The translations under genes and the position numbers were made by a program. From Eustoma russellianum (lineage: Eukaryota; Streptophyta; Magnoliopsida; Gentianales; Gentianaceae): 64,000 bases of DNA. A model generated the notes under the pieces. That model was not told where the DNA came from and searched no databases. It saw nothing but the letters and a program-made list of their open reading frames with translations. Location: positions 8,790,981 to 8,854,980 of the forward strand of contig AP025067.1 in NCBI GenBank assembly GCA_036186865.1, read 5' to 3'. The first letter of the stretch is position 1. Every line of letters starts with the position of its first letter. Of this stretch, positions 1 through 9,306 are shown piece by piece.

Positions 1-7
1 TCTTAGA

Positions 8-412
8 TTATTGATCCTGAATAAAATAGCAAGAATCATGGAATGAGATAAGCAAATGAGGAGAATTAGTAAGCTTGCTAAGAGAGACAAGGTTAAAAGA
101 AAAGGAGGGCACATATAACACATTCTCCAAGATAAGGCCACTGTGAAGCTTAACTATCCCTTTATGAGTAGCATCAACAGTAATGTTATTTGGAAGCTTA
201 ATAGTGACATGACTAATAGGACAGTAGGAATGAAAAAGGTTCAAAGAACAAGCAATATGATTAGTGGCACCTGAATCCAGGATCCATACACAATTAACAG
301 TTGCAAGACATTTAACTGATGCTATTTCAACCTGTGCAGCCATCACAGCACCCTGAGAAACCTTGTCTACAACTGTGCTTGAAACAACATCATCAACATT
401 TAACAATTTCAA
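8..412 (-). pseudogene. Copia 0 protease fragment
   Basis: Aspartic protease part of a Ty1-copia polyprotein, which would cut Gag-Pol inside the virus-like particle. The catalytic signature WILDSGATNHIA is near residue 43, followed by the usual hydrophobic flap region and the NVLYVPSFSFNLVSLSKL stretch that leads toward the GAG-pre-integrase domain. The frame closes at the window edge, so integrase and RT, if present, lie outside. The methionine used as start is only the first one in this frame; in a live element the domain would be continuous with the gag reading frame to its right. Confidence 0.8.
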
Positions 413-590
413 GAGCTTAGTGTACTATCTAGGTGTAAGACAAGGTGATTGCTGTGGAGATAGAGACTGTGAAGTAGGAGTCTGAAACCCCTAATCACTG
501 AAAGTATGTTGAGGTTTATCTTCCACTACCTCAACTGCATTCACCTGGTTTTTGAATTTGAATCCTAGAGAGTATCCATGCTTCTTATAG

Positions 591-940
591 CATCTATCAG
601 CTGTGAGGTCTATCATACCACAATGAATACATTGCAATTGCTTACCTCTTTATGGATAGAATCTCCCATTTCCTCTCGTATAGACTGACCATGTCTTCAG
701 TTTTGTGTATGTATTAGCCACAAGATCTTCATGTTCATCATAACTACTCATTAAGGAAGGAGGGACATTAGTAAAATTAGCGGGCATATTACTACTCATG
801 ACTTTTCTTTCAAACTTCAAAGCCATCGCAAACACAGTTTTAATGTCTGGCAGTGGTGACATCACAAAAACCTGTGATCTCAGTGGATCAAACTCTTCAT
901 TCAGTCCTATAACAAATTTAATAAACATAGTCATTCTCAT
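591..940 (-). pseudogene. Copia 0 gag C-terminal part with damaged zinc knuckle
   Basis: Continuation of the Copia 0 gag in a shifted frame. It contains FVIGLNEEFDPLRSQVF and MALKFERKV, typical of the end of the copia gag domain, and then a nucleocapsid-type knuckle encoded at about 591-632. The knuckle reads CIHCGMIDLTADRCYKKHGY: the CCHC pattern is intact except that the expected histidine is leucine (CTC in place of CAC/CAT), so zinc binding should be impaired. A frameshift separates this part from the gag domain to the right, and the frame ends before the protease. Confidence 0.7.
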
Positions 941-1574
941 TGAACTCAGTTACTTTCTTAGTGACGTTACAAGTACATCGAAGACAATTACACTTTGTAA
1001 TAGGCCTCAAAGCCATCAATTCTTCCCATAAATCCTTCAGTTTAGTAAAGTAATCATTAACACTGAGTTTTTCTTGCTTCACACCATAAAACTTAGTCAG
1101 AAAATCAGATAACCTGAACGGATAACCACCGACATATCTCATAGCTAAGTCATTCCACACATCTAAGGCACTATCATACCACATTGTGCTTTGAGCAATA
1201 GAAGGAGACACACAATTCATGATCCATGATTGGATCATAGTGTATACCTGTCTCCAAGCTTGAATCTGAGGATCATTTGGTGCTGGTTTATGCATAGATC
1301 CATGAGTGAAACATCTTTTATTCTTCACAGGCAGAGCCATTTGAAAAGTTTGACTCCACGAGTGAAAGTTATGTGGAGTTAGTGGTGGTTGTACCAGCAT
1401 AATAGCTAGACTATCGTTTGGATGCAAGTAGTACAGATTACTTGCTGGATTATCATTGATAGTACGATTGTTACGAGCACCAAAAGACGCTGCGCTCGTG
1501 GCTACCATAAATAGAACTTCACTAGTGATTAAACACTCGTATGACAAATCCAATGCAACAAAACAATCACGCAT
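918..1574 (-). CDS. Copia 0 gag N-terminal domain
   Basis: Gag-like protein of a plant Ty1-copia element. Visible motifs are LYYLHPNDSLAIMLVQPPL and NFHSWSQTFQMALPVKNKR (the plant copia N-terminal gag segment), then WNDLAMRYVGG and the LSVNDYFTKLKDLWEELMA helix typical of the UBN2-type gag domain. The primer site lies about 40 bases upstream of the first methionine, but the conserved part starts near residue 30, so the true start may be the internal methionine at MVATSAASFG. After WEELMA the frame passes into a cysteine-rich stretch and then breaks. Function by family: capsid formation. Confidence 0.75.
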   Translation of the reverse strand: MRDCFVALDLSYECLITSEVLFMVATSAASFGARNNRTINDNPASNLYYLHPNDSLAIMLVQPPLTPHNFHSWSQTFQMALPVKNKRCFTHGSMHKPAPNDPQIQAWRQVYTMIQSWIMNCVSPSIAQSTMWYDSALDVWNDLAMRYVGGYPFRLSDFLTKFYGVKQEKLSVNDYFTKLKDLWEELMALRPITKCNCLRCTCNVTKKVTEFNENDYVY

Positions 1575-1610
1575 AAGGAATCAAAAGAAGCAGAGAATCG
1601 ATAGTGAATC

Positions 1611-1628
1611 ACCAGAGCTCTTATACCA
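1611..1628 (-). promoter_or_regulatory. Copia 0 primer binding site
   Basis: Read on the minus strand this is TGGTATAAGAGCTCTGG, a near match to the plant initiator-Met-tRNA primer site (TGGTATCAGAGC...). It lies between the gag and an LTR-like sequence ending in ...TTTTGACA, which fixes the element's orientation as minus. Confidence 0.75.
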
Positions 1629-2290
1629 TGTCAAAATACTTCAGAAAACTTGATTCAAACAACACAATCACAATGCAAATTCAGCTGAATAAAAATAGAA
1701 TTTCGAATGTGGAAAAAATTGCGCCAAAACAGAAAATGAAGAACAAAAGAAAATTGAGGAGTGAATTGATATTTTTTTGCACTATCAACGTATTGTATAA
1801 TATGATTGAGTATTTATATCAACTACAGAAGCAACTAGAAACTAATTAGCACGTGGTATAAGCCAGCTGCTCGTTACAATTGATGCTACTGCTGCGTCGC
1901 CTGATGAGCAGCGTGCCAACTGCTGCGTTGCCTGATCAGCAGCATGCCAACTGATGCTTATGCTATGTAGTTTGATTAACCGTTTTAATCCGATGTGGCA
2001 TCCACTATTGAGCTACAACTGATCCTTCACATGACAACTGCACCAAGTACTAGCCATACCAGATAGCTTCCATGCTTCAATTCATCTACTAAAGTTTGAT
2101 CACAGCTGATCACACCTCCATTTACTTGTACCAAGCTGAAGCAGCATTTGGTTTTCTTCCTTCTGTGCTGGCAGCTTAACATATTCAACAACCATATCTC
2201 GTATCGGAGTACACGAGATGTGAAATTTTTTGAAATTTTGAGAAAAAATAATTTTTTTATTTTACAAGATTTATTAAGAGCCCACACACG
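1629..2290 (-). repeat. Probable 5' LTR of Copia 0, outer boundary unclear
   Basis: The LTR should start immediately outside the primer site. The inner end on the minus strand is ...TATTTTGACA, ending in the expected CA. I could not find a convincing outer TG end or a target duplication, so 2290 is only where recognisably different sequence begins. No gene is visible here. A 31-bp duplication lies inside. Confidence 0.35.
1890..1951. repeat. 31-bp tandem duplication
   Basis: Two adjacent 31-base units (1890-1920 and 1921-1951) differ at three positions. Each unit can form a small GCTGC...GCAGC hairpin. It lies inside the probable Copia 0 LTR. Confidence 0.85.
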
Positions 2291-2297
2291 CAAATCG

Positions 2298-2525
2298 CGT
2301 AAGGTGTTAAATTAGATTAAAGTAGAAGATCGATAATGTAGCAGACCATGAGAAAATCCATATCATTTTTTAGATTAAAAAAACTAATCTCAAAAAAGTA
2401 ATTCATTATCACTTAGTAAAAATCAAAAATTAATTTTTGTAAAATATCTACGTAAAATAGCCAATATTTTTGCATATGATCCTTCAGATGAGTTGTACAT
2501 ACACTTGTGTAGATATATATGTGTG
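2298..2525 (+). repeat. Dispersed repeat, copy 1, unknown class
   Basis: This AT-rich stretch has a diverged direct copy at 16199-16425. Shared blocks include AAAATTAATTTT and TAAAATAGCCA, in the same order. Both copies are followed directly by TA-rich microsatellite and then a LINE. No coding potential or terminal inverted repeats were seen. Confidence 0.5.
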
Positions 2526-2645
2526 TGTATATATGTACATATGTATGTAGATACATGTCCACGCACATATACATACACAAACATCTATAGATGTGTGTAT
2601 ATATATGCATATGAATATATATACATATGTATACATAATTATATA
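2505..2645. repeat. TA/TATG/CATA microsatellite flanking the LINE A 5' end
   Basis: Imperfect dinucleotide and tetranucleotide repeats (TATATG, ACATATG, TATGTAG) with no coding meaning. LINE A begins immediately to the right, and similar repeats lie beyond its 3' end. Confidence 0.85.
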
Positions 2646-2649
2646 GGCG

Positions 2650-2817
2650 CCTCTCTGGAGAATGCACAGATTGGCGGCGACGGCACAATGTTGATCATCG
2701 TCCGGGGTAATTCTGACTGCATTCTTTGCTGTGTTTTTTTAATTGCGTTGTTGTTTCTTTCTAGGTTCAATATTTACGATCGCTGGGTCGTAACACACCG
2801 GATTTCACGGTGCCGCA
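2650..2817 (+). other. LINE A 5' UTR
   Basis: About 170 bases between the microsatellite and the ORF1 ATG, more GC-rich than the flank, without an open frame. An internal promoter would be expected here by family, but I see no specific motif. Confidence 0.5.
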
Positions 2818-3441
2818 ATGAAAACAGAGAGGCGATCCTTCGCTTCAATCCTTAAGGATCCGGCGACAACACTCCCTACTCGTGAGATAGCTCTTTTCAA
2901 AGGTGTTCCTGCGATTAAATTAACTCGCGAGGAGATTAATGTACTTCCTGAATCTTTCAAATACTGTGTCGTTGGAAGCTTTTGGTATGGTCGTCCGAAG
3001 CTCGATGATATCGGCAAATGTTTTGAAAGAATATGCTTCATGGCTTCGGTTAAGATAACTTTATTGGATTCAACCCATATACTAATGAAATTTGATGCTG
3101 AGGCTGATTACTATAGGTGCTTCGCGTGTCGTACATGGACTGTTCTAGAGTTCCACATGCGTGTTACAGAATGGTCGTATAATTATGATCCAAAGATTGA
3201 TATTCCTATTGTGCCAGTGTGGATATCTTTGCCTCGATTACCTATATATCTTTATAAACAAGAGGCACTTTCGGAGATTGCAAAATGATTGGCACCCCGC
3301 TGATGCTAGATTCAGCAACCATGTAGCTCCTTCGTCCATCAGTAGCTCGTATATACGTCGAGATTGACGTTTCATAGGAATTGCCTCAGCGTTATATATT
3401 CAGTGTGATGAATATAATTTTTTCCAACAGTGGAATATGAA
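2818..3441 (+). pseudogene. LINE A ORF1, N-terminal part (DUF4283-like)
   Basis: RNA-binding accessory protein of plant L1-type LINEs. The frame 2818-3288 shows RRSFASILKDP, the conserved FKGVPAIKLT, VVGSFWYGRPKLDDI, and VPVWISLPRLPIYLYKQEAL, the typical DUF4283 C-terminal block. The start ATG is supported by the adjacent RRSFA motif and by alignment with LINE F, where the same position is TTG. A frameshift and stop at about 3286 break the frame; homology goes on in other frames (SVAR..VEIDVS..LPQR) up to the Copia 1 insertion. The knuckle that should follow lies on the far side of the insertion. Confidence 0.85.
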
Positions 3442-3446
3442 GATTT
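3442..3446. other. Target-site duplication of Copia 1, left
   Basis: GATTT, identical to 10482-10486. A 5-bp duplication is the normal footprint of Ty1-copia integration. Confidence 0.9.
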
Positions 3447-3781
3447 TGGTGGAGACAATCAATCCTGTACCAAGACGCAGTCGTACAATGTGTGCATATG
3501 AAACAGCAAAATAAAATAAATCAAACCCGGGGCGAGTCGAGGACTCTGTCCTTAAGACGTATTTCTCCGGTATACTGTGTCCAACCGGTGTGAGCAATCG
3601 TCTCCCAGGATACAACGGGTACCTGTTCAGTTGAGCGGCACTGCTGAACTTGAACTCCTTCGAATGCTAGAGTGTCCTGACTTCTCCCGGACGAGATGCA
3701 AGACACACGTGCTACGAATGCAGAATGCTTATGAAATGCTTAGAGCAAGGTGTGTTTTTAATGAATGCACCCTTAGCCCTC

Positions 3782-3789
3782 TTTATATA
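3782..3789 (-). promoter_or_regulatory. TATA box in Copia 1 3' LTR
   Basis: TATATAAA on the minus strand in the context CTATATAAAGAGGG. The same site is present in all four LTRs of this family, which makes it the likely core promoter and places the U3/R boundary roughly 30 bases downstream. Confidence 0.75.
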
Positions 3790-3814
3790 GGGGAGTCGGT
3801 TGGAGAACAAGGTA

Positions 3815-4035
3815 CCGTGACCGTTGGATCAAAACCGAAGTTTGATTTAGACCGTTAGATTAAAACCTCCTATCTAGATTAGGAAGGTTTAATCTCAGCC
3901 TTTAGATTGAAGATAGATTAGCAGGTTTAAACCTGAAGCGTTAGATGGAAACCATATTCGGTTAAGCGGTTAAGACAGTTTAAATCCCGGTCGTTAGATC
4001 AAAGCTGCCTCCCCACTACCATTAGATCAAAACAG
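3815..4035 (-). repeat. U3 repeats of the type CCGTTAGATCAAAACC
   Basis: Degenerate copies of CGTTRGATYAAAACC recur roughly every 40-50 bases upstream of the TATA box (for example at about 3822, 3850, 3895, 3940, 3990 and 4020). The same array is in the other three LTRs of the family. Placement in U3 suggests enhancer-like repeats; that role is inference. Confidence 0.75.
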
Positions 4036-4119
4036 GTTGATCTTAATTTAAACAGGAGGATAGTGTTAGTTTCAGATTTGAAACATAACCTCTCAAACTG
4101 AAGAGATTTTGCACGCTGT

Positions 4120-4345
4120 TCGATATCGATCGATCACATCGATCGATGTACGTCAGAATCGTTTCTCACCTTTATGTTCAACTTCGATTGATACATCGAT
4201 CGATCGAAGTTACATCGATCGATCAAAGTGATCGACTGATGTAAGACAGAAACATCGAAGCTCTCTGATCAACTTCGATCGATGACATCGATCGATCGAA
4301 GTGACATCGATCGATCGAAGTCATCGATCGATGTCCGTCAGAAGC
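4120..4345 (-). repeat. U3 repeats of the type CATCGATCGATCGAAGTGA
   Basis: Cluster of overlapping ATCGATCG palindromes separated by AAGTGA or ATGTACGTCAG spacers. Copy number and spacing differ between the four LTRs of Copia 1 and 2, as expected for slippage at short repeats. Confidence 0.85.
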
Positions 4346-4665
4346 TCTTTTACACCACATGGACACATCCAACGTGGTATTCCTCCATAAGGGTGACACG
4401 TCACCCATCCACCACATTTTCCATCCACTTCGAGCATTAATTTTACATTCACACAATACCATAATTGAGTGATTCCACATCCTAAAATTAACTACTCGTC
4501 ACGTAGATAATTAAGGATTCATTAGTTTTCGATTATCATTATCGGAAACTCATTAAGCTCAAAGTACATTGCTCAACCAAAATTTGCAACATTCATTAAT
4601 GGGCCAAGCCCAAATCTTCCAATCTCCAACGATGGGCCAAAGCCCAAACCTTTAATTCTCCAACA

Positions 4666-4678
4666 ATCCCCCATATGA
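4666..4678 (-). promoter_or_regulatory. Polypurine tract of Copia 1
   Basis: On the minus strand ATATGGGGGAT sits immediately upstream of the 3' LTR. It would prime plus-strand DNA synthesis. An equivalent ATGTGGGGGAT is present in Copia 2. This proves that the left LTR is the 3' one. Confidence 0.9.
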
Positions 4679-5321
4679 ATGGAAATTAATGCAAATGCAT
4701 ATGCAGACTCTGAGGAGAAGTCAGACAAGAAAATATTGCATCAGAAGAGGTAGCTTCTGGCTTTGAACCTTTCATAGTGATGTACCATCGGATTCACTTG
4801 GCTAAATAGTGACTTGATGTCTTGAACTAGTCAGCCTTTGTTGTGAACCAAGACAACGATACTCACACAATATTTCCTTTAACACCCTTTTGGTTCTCAT
4901 GGTTGTGTTCATTTTGGCCATGAACAACCTGGTTTCAGAAAGTGTTTTAGAGAAATCTTGCCTCCCAGACTTTCTCATAGAAGCGGCCCCACTTCACACT
5001 TACATAGGTGATTCCCATCAAGAGTATTCTGCCATACTCCACTTGACGCATCAAGATATAGGACATCATTAAAAGCCTTAGCTTACCCTAAATTCTCTGC
5101 AGACAGCACTTTTATCAGACGGAATGAGTAAGTGCTAACTGAATCTTCATAACTTAGTTGTCCCATTGAACCAAGATTCTGGGATCTCCAGTCAACAAGG
5201 TTGGGTTACCATTACAAAGATTCATGCATTATGGGCTTCAGTCCCATTCCGTTTGTCAATCTTGACATCTGATCTCTAGGCAAGCCTTTTGTAAGCGGAT
5301 CCGCAAGATTCTCCATTGATT
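4679..5321 (-). other. Copia 1 internal 3' non-coding region
   Basis: Between RNase H and the polypurine tract. No open frame of note on the coding strand. A 60-codon frame on the opposite strand (4890-5072) is shared with Copia 2 but is best explained by general identity of the two copies. Confidence 0.6.
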
Positions 5322-5900
5322 TCACATAATCATGGAAATCACGCCATTAGAGATCAACTGTTTAATGGTGTTATGTCTTCGACGTATGTGTCGTGACTTA
5401 CCATTATAGATGCTGCTTTGAGCACGTCCTATAGCTGACTGACTATCACAGTGTATGCTAATAGGAGCGATCGGCTTAGGCCAGCACGGAATATCTTCCA
5501 GAAATTCCGAAGCCACTCAGCCTCTTCCCCAGCTTTGTCCAATGCTATGAACTCAGCTTCCATAGTGGACCGAGCTATACAGGTTTGTTTCGTGGATTTC
5601 CACGACACAGCAGCACCACCAATAGTGAACACGTACCCACTGGTGGACTTCGAGTCCTTACTATCTGATATCCAATTTGCATCGCAGTATCCTTCCAACA
5701 CTGCTGGATATCTCGTGTAATGTAATCCAAGATATTGTGTATTTCAGATACCTCATCACTCTGTTAAGAGCTTTCCAATGATCATCACTTGGATTACTGG
5801 TAAACCTGCTCAACTTGTTTACTGAACAAGCTAAGTCTGGTCTTGTACAATTCGTTATGTACATCAGACTCCCGATCACCTGAGAGTATTTCAACTGAGC
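5322..5900 (-). pseudogene. Copia 1 RNase H
   Basis: Ty1-copia RNase H, which removes the RNA strand during reverse transcription. Recognisable blocks are MKYSQVIGSLMYITNCTRPD, LEGYCDANWISDSKDSKSTS (first catalytic Asp), STMEAEFIAL (catalytic Glu), and IHCDSQSAIGRAQ (Asp). They fall in three frames, so at least two frameshifts separate them; one breaks after MRYLKYT and one after WLRNFW. Confidence 0.85.
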
Positions 5901-6780
5901 TACAGGTTCGCCTCGATTCTTCCTTAAGTGTATACTTAAGTCAGCGGGGTCTTTACCGGTTTCACATCATCCATATTGAACCGTTTCAGGACATTCAATA
6001 TAGTGAGTTTGTGACAATGAGTCCCTCAGTCACCTAGAAATCTTAATTCCTAGAATAACATTGGCAACTCCCATGTCCTTCATATCGAAGTTCTCGTCAA
6101 CATCTTCTTTGTGTTTAAGATTATGTCCCGAGTACTTCCCATGATTAGCATGTCATCTACATAGAGACACACTATCACATAAGCATTCTGTGTGCTCTTA
6201 ATGTAGACACACTTGTCACACTCATTGATCTTGAAACCATTAGCTAACATAGCTTGATCAAACTTCAAGTGCCACTGCTTAGGCGCTTGTTTAAGTCCGT
6301 ACAAGGACTTAACGAGTCTACAAACCTTAGACTCTTGTCCTGGAACCACAAACCCTTCGGGTTGTTCCATATAGATTTCTTCATCCAACTCACCATTCAG
6401 AAAGCAGTCTTCACATCCATCTGATGGATTTCCAAGTTATAGACTGCAGCAATTGCAACTAGCACCCTTATAGAAGTGATCCTAGTCACTGGTGAGTAGG
6501 TGTCAAAAAAGTCAAAGCCTTCCTTTTGTCGATAGCCTTTAGCTACCAACCTGGCTTTATACTTTTCAATAGACCCATCCTCTTTCAGTTTCTTCTTGAA
6601 AACCCACTTACAACCAAGTGGTTTACTTCCAGGTGGAAGGTCAACCAACTCCCAAGTGTGATTTTGAAGAATTGAGTCTATTCACTGTCAACTGCTTCTT
6701 TCCAGAATGGAGCTTCTGGAGTTGACATAGCCTCGGAAAAGTTCCTTGGCTCATTTTCTACCATATAGGTTAGAAAATCC
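5901..6780 (-). pseudogene. Copia 1 reverse transcriptase
   Basis: Family motifs in order: PPGSKPLGCKWVFKKK, ARLVAKGYRQKEGFDFFDTY, HQMDVKTAF (first catalytic Asp), YMEQPEGFVVPGQ, LYGLKQAPKQWH, and CLYVDDMLIMGST (the YVDD active site). The catalytic residues are intact but a one-base deletion after MDVKTAF and further frameshifts near 6090 and 6660 break the frame. Confidence 0.9.
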
Positions 6781-7760
6781 GGTCCAAACGAAGTTGGCAT
6801 TCTGGCACGCTTGCTTTGACGAAGCTCCTCATCTCCTTGAGGAGTCGCCTCACGCATCGCTTACCAAATCTTGTTTCTTCTTGAATTTTGTCTTTCTCGG
6901 AAAGACATCTTCAAAGAACACTGCATTCCTTGACTCCATGACAACGTTTTCATGTATGTCAGGAATATCCGACTTGTGCACCAAGAACCGATATGCACTA
7001 CTGTTAGTTGCATAACCATAATATGCAATCAACCGTTTTAGGCCCAATTTTCACCTGTCTTGGCTTAGGTACAGCAACCTTTGCCAGACACCCCCACACT
7101 TTCAAGTATTTGTAACTAGGCTTGTAGCCTTTCCAAAGCTCGAAAGGGGTTACATCCATCTTCTTAGATGGAATTCTGTTAAAATGACGTTGGCTGAGAG
7201 ATTGCTTCCCCCCACAAGTTCTGAGGTAAACCCGAACTTATCAACATAGCATTCATCATCTCTTTAAGAGTACGGTTCTTGCGTTCAGCAATACCATTCG
7301 ATTGAGGTGAATATGGTGCAGTCGTTTGATGAATAATGCCATGTTCTGAACAGAATTCATTAAACGGTGTATCATATTCGCCACCTCTATCACTACGAAT
7401 TGTTTAATTCGTTTGCTAAGTTGATTCTCAACTTCATTTTTATAATCCTTGAAAGCATCAAGGGCCTCGTCTTTGCTGCTTAGCAAATATACATAACAGT
7501 ATCGTGTGCAATCGTCGATAAAAGTTACAAAATACTTTTTACCACCTCTCGTTTGCACAAATTTAAATCACACACATCGGTATGAATTAAATCAAAGGTT
7601 CAGTGTTCCTTTCTATTGAAGGAAATGGCGCCTTTGCCATCTTCGCTTCAACACATATTTGACATTTTCCTTTATTATAAAGTCCAGTTTGGGCAATAAG
7701 TCAAGATTACTATACGTTGTATTGACTTGTAATTAACATGTCCCAAACGAAAATGCCATA
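6781..7760 (-). pseudogene. Copia 1 integrase
   Basis: DNA-joining enzyme. The pre-integrase CLWHFRLGHVNYKSIQ is at the right, followed by the core with FIDDCTRYCYVYLLSSKDEA in the frame 7256-7558, and the C-terminal YATNSSAYRFLVHKSD region at 6850-7047. A deleted base around 7405 shifts the frame just before the second catalytic Asp, and others disrupt 7570-7660 and about 7190. Confidence 0.85.
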
Positions 7761-8224
7761 AACAAGAAGACTCAAGCATGTAAGCAGAAGAGGAAGCAAT
7801 TTTATTAGCCTCTGCGGGCAAATCTCTTTTGGGTACAATAGTGATGACATTCAATTTAAACATCCTATTCGACAAGTACCCCTTCCCCAAATACATGCCA
7901 TTTTTCGAAAGAATAACTTTATTGGACTCTAACACTAGTCTAAAACCATGCATGACTAGAAGAGATCCAGATACTAAATTCTTCCGAATATCAGGGACGT
8001 GCAGCACATTCTGCAAGTCAGATGCTTCCCTGATGTGAGCTTCAGAACAACTTTGCCCTCGCCTTCATCTTCGAGGAGGCCGAGTTTCCCATGTAAAGTT
8101 GCTCATTGTTCCCGGGCTGGTACTCCGTGAACATCTCTCTGCTGGAGCAAACATGTCTAGTGGCGCCAGTATCAAGCCACCACTCGTACGTTCCCCACAG
8201 CATTGCACTCTGAGACCACCGCAC
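7675..8224 (-). pseudogene. Copia 1 protease
   Basis: Aspartic protease with the active site WWLDTGATRHVCSS, followed after a frameshift (near 8030-8050) by MQNVLHVPDIRKNLVSGSLL. In Copia 2 the same domain is in one frame, which locates the lesion. Confidence 0.85.
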
Positions 8225-8235
8225 AGAGATTCAGA

Positions 8236-9161
8236 TCATCCAATGCATCGACTATGTTCGCCTTTGCCTTGGATTGCTTCTTCTTGGGCTTTCTGCACTT
8301 CATTGCTGACATGCCCCTGAATGCCACAGTTGTAGCATTTCCCGGTGAACTTCTTGGCGATCTGCTTGCCTTTCTTGTTCACCCCGAGTTGGCCTTTCTT
8401 TTTCTTGGCCTCTGCAACATGGGCCTTAGCCTGACCAGAGCTAGATTGTGGCGCTCTTTCAGATCTACGATTGTCCTCCTCAATGCGGAGTCGAACAATT
8501 AGATCTTCCAATGTCATCTCCTTTCTCTTGTGTTTGAGATAGCTTCTGAATTCCCTCCACGAAAGAGGTAGCTTCTCAATCACTGCTGCCACGACGAAAG
8601 ATTCACTGAGCAACATGCCCTCCTCTTCCATCTCGGCAACCAACGTCTGAAGTTCCTCAACTTGAGAAACAACAGTGCGAGAATCAGACATTTTGAAATC
8701 CAGGAATTTGCCGACAATAAATTTCTTAGTGCCGGCATCTTCCGTACGGTATTTCTTTTCCAAAGCCTGCCACAAAGACTTTGCGGTCTTGTACGTACAG
8801 TACAAACCATACAAGGAGTTGTCCAAACAACTCAGAATATGGCTCAAACAAACATAATTGTTGAAGTTCCAACCTTCAACAAAATGTTGGTTTTGCATAT
8901 TCTGGGCTTGGTCCTCCAACGGATCCACCATAGGCGGGTCCTCAGTCAGAAAGTTTGCCAATCCCACAGCAGTCAAGAAGAACAGCATCTTCTGCTGCCA
9001 GCGCTTGAAGAAGCTCCCACTGAACTTCTCCGGTTTCTCCACTTGGGCCACTGCAGGACCCTGCGCAGGAGGAGCATGTCTTGGCACCCCAGCAGTTGGT
9101 GCCATTGGAGCAGAACTCTGAATGTCTGCGCCATGAACGAGCCTGAGCTTGCGTTCTCCAT
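8236..9161 (-). pseudogene. Copia 1 gag
   Basis: Capsid-like protein. The start is MENASSGS at 9161; a frameshift within the next 15 codons leaves the 289-codon frame 8236-9105. That frame has KFSGSFFKRWQQKMLFFL, SLWQALEKKYRTEDAGTKK and KEMTLEDLIVRLRIEEDNRR (UBN2-type gag domain), a basic stretch, and the knuckle CYNCGIQGHVSNE. A one-base insertion falls right before the last cysteine, so the knuckle loses its fourth ligand and the frame shifts before protease. Confidence 0.9.
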
Positions 9162-9306
9162 CAGATTACTGTTCAGTTGATCAAAACGAATAGATCAGAA
9201 CAGAATCAGATTTAAGAAAGTAGAAGTAGACTGCAAATCAGTACGAAACTGCTTTTGCGCAAATTAAAACGGTACAGAAATTAATTGAATAAATACGTCT
9301 TAAGAT
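9162..9306 (-). promoter_or_regulatory. Copia 1 leader next to the 5' LTR; no canonical primer site
   Basis: The minus-strand sequence directly after the 5' LTR is ATCTTAAGACGTATT. It does not resemble the initiator-Met-tRNA primer site. Thirteen bases (9292-9304) are the perfect inverse complement of 9410-9422 in the adjacent U5, so the genomic RNA could form a stem here. Copia 2 has the same arrangement. Confidence 0.6.

Larger units (their letters stand above)
3447..4665 (-). repeat. Copia 1 3' LTR (left)
   Basis: 1219 bases. The left terminus reads TGGTGGAGA instead of TGTTGGAGA, one substitution; the right terminus is TCTCCAACA. Since the element is on the minus strand, U3 is the high-coordinate side. 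It differs from the right LTR at 9307-10481 by scattered substitutions and small indels, so the insertion is not very recent. U3 contains two kinds of short repeats (see separate entries). Confidence 0.95.

Noticed and set aside
2705..2765. A possible short intron (GTAATT...TTTCTTTCTAG) in the LINE A 5' UTR
   Set aside because: At about 58 bases it is shorter than normal plant introns and LINE F shows no equivalent.
2413..2855. Open frames over the TA/TATG repeat left of LINE A
   Set aside because: Low-complexity translation of microsatellite; no domain.
4890..5072. A 60-codon plus-strand frame in Copia 1, also at 28106-28288 in Copia 2
   Set aside because: It is antisense to the element's 3' non-coding part and its conservation is no higher than that of the surrounding sequence in these two closely related copies.
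8662..9180. A 172-codon plus-strand frame (also 31904-32446)
   Set aside because: It is the shadow of the conserved gag of Copia 1 and 2 on the opposite strand.
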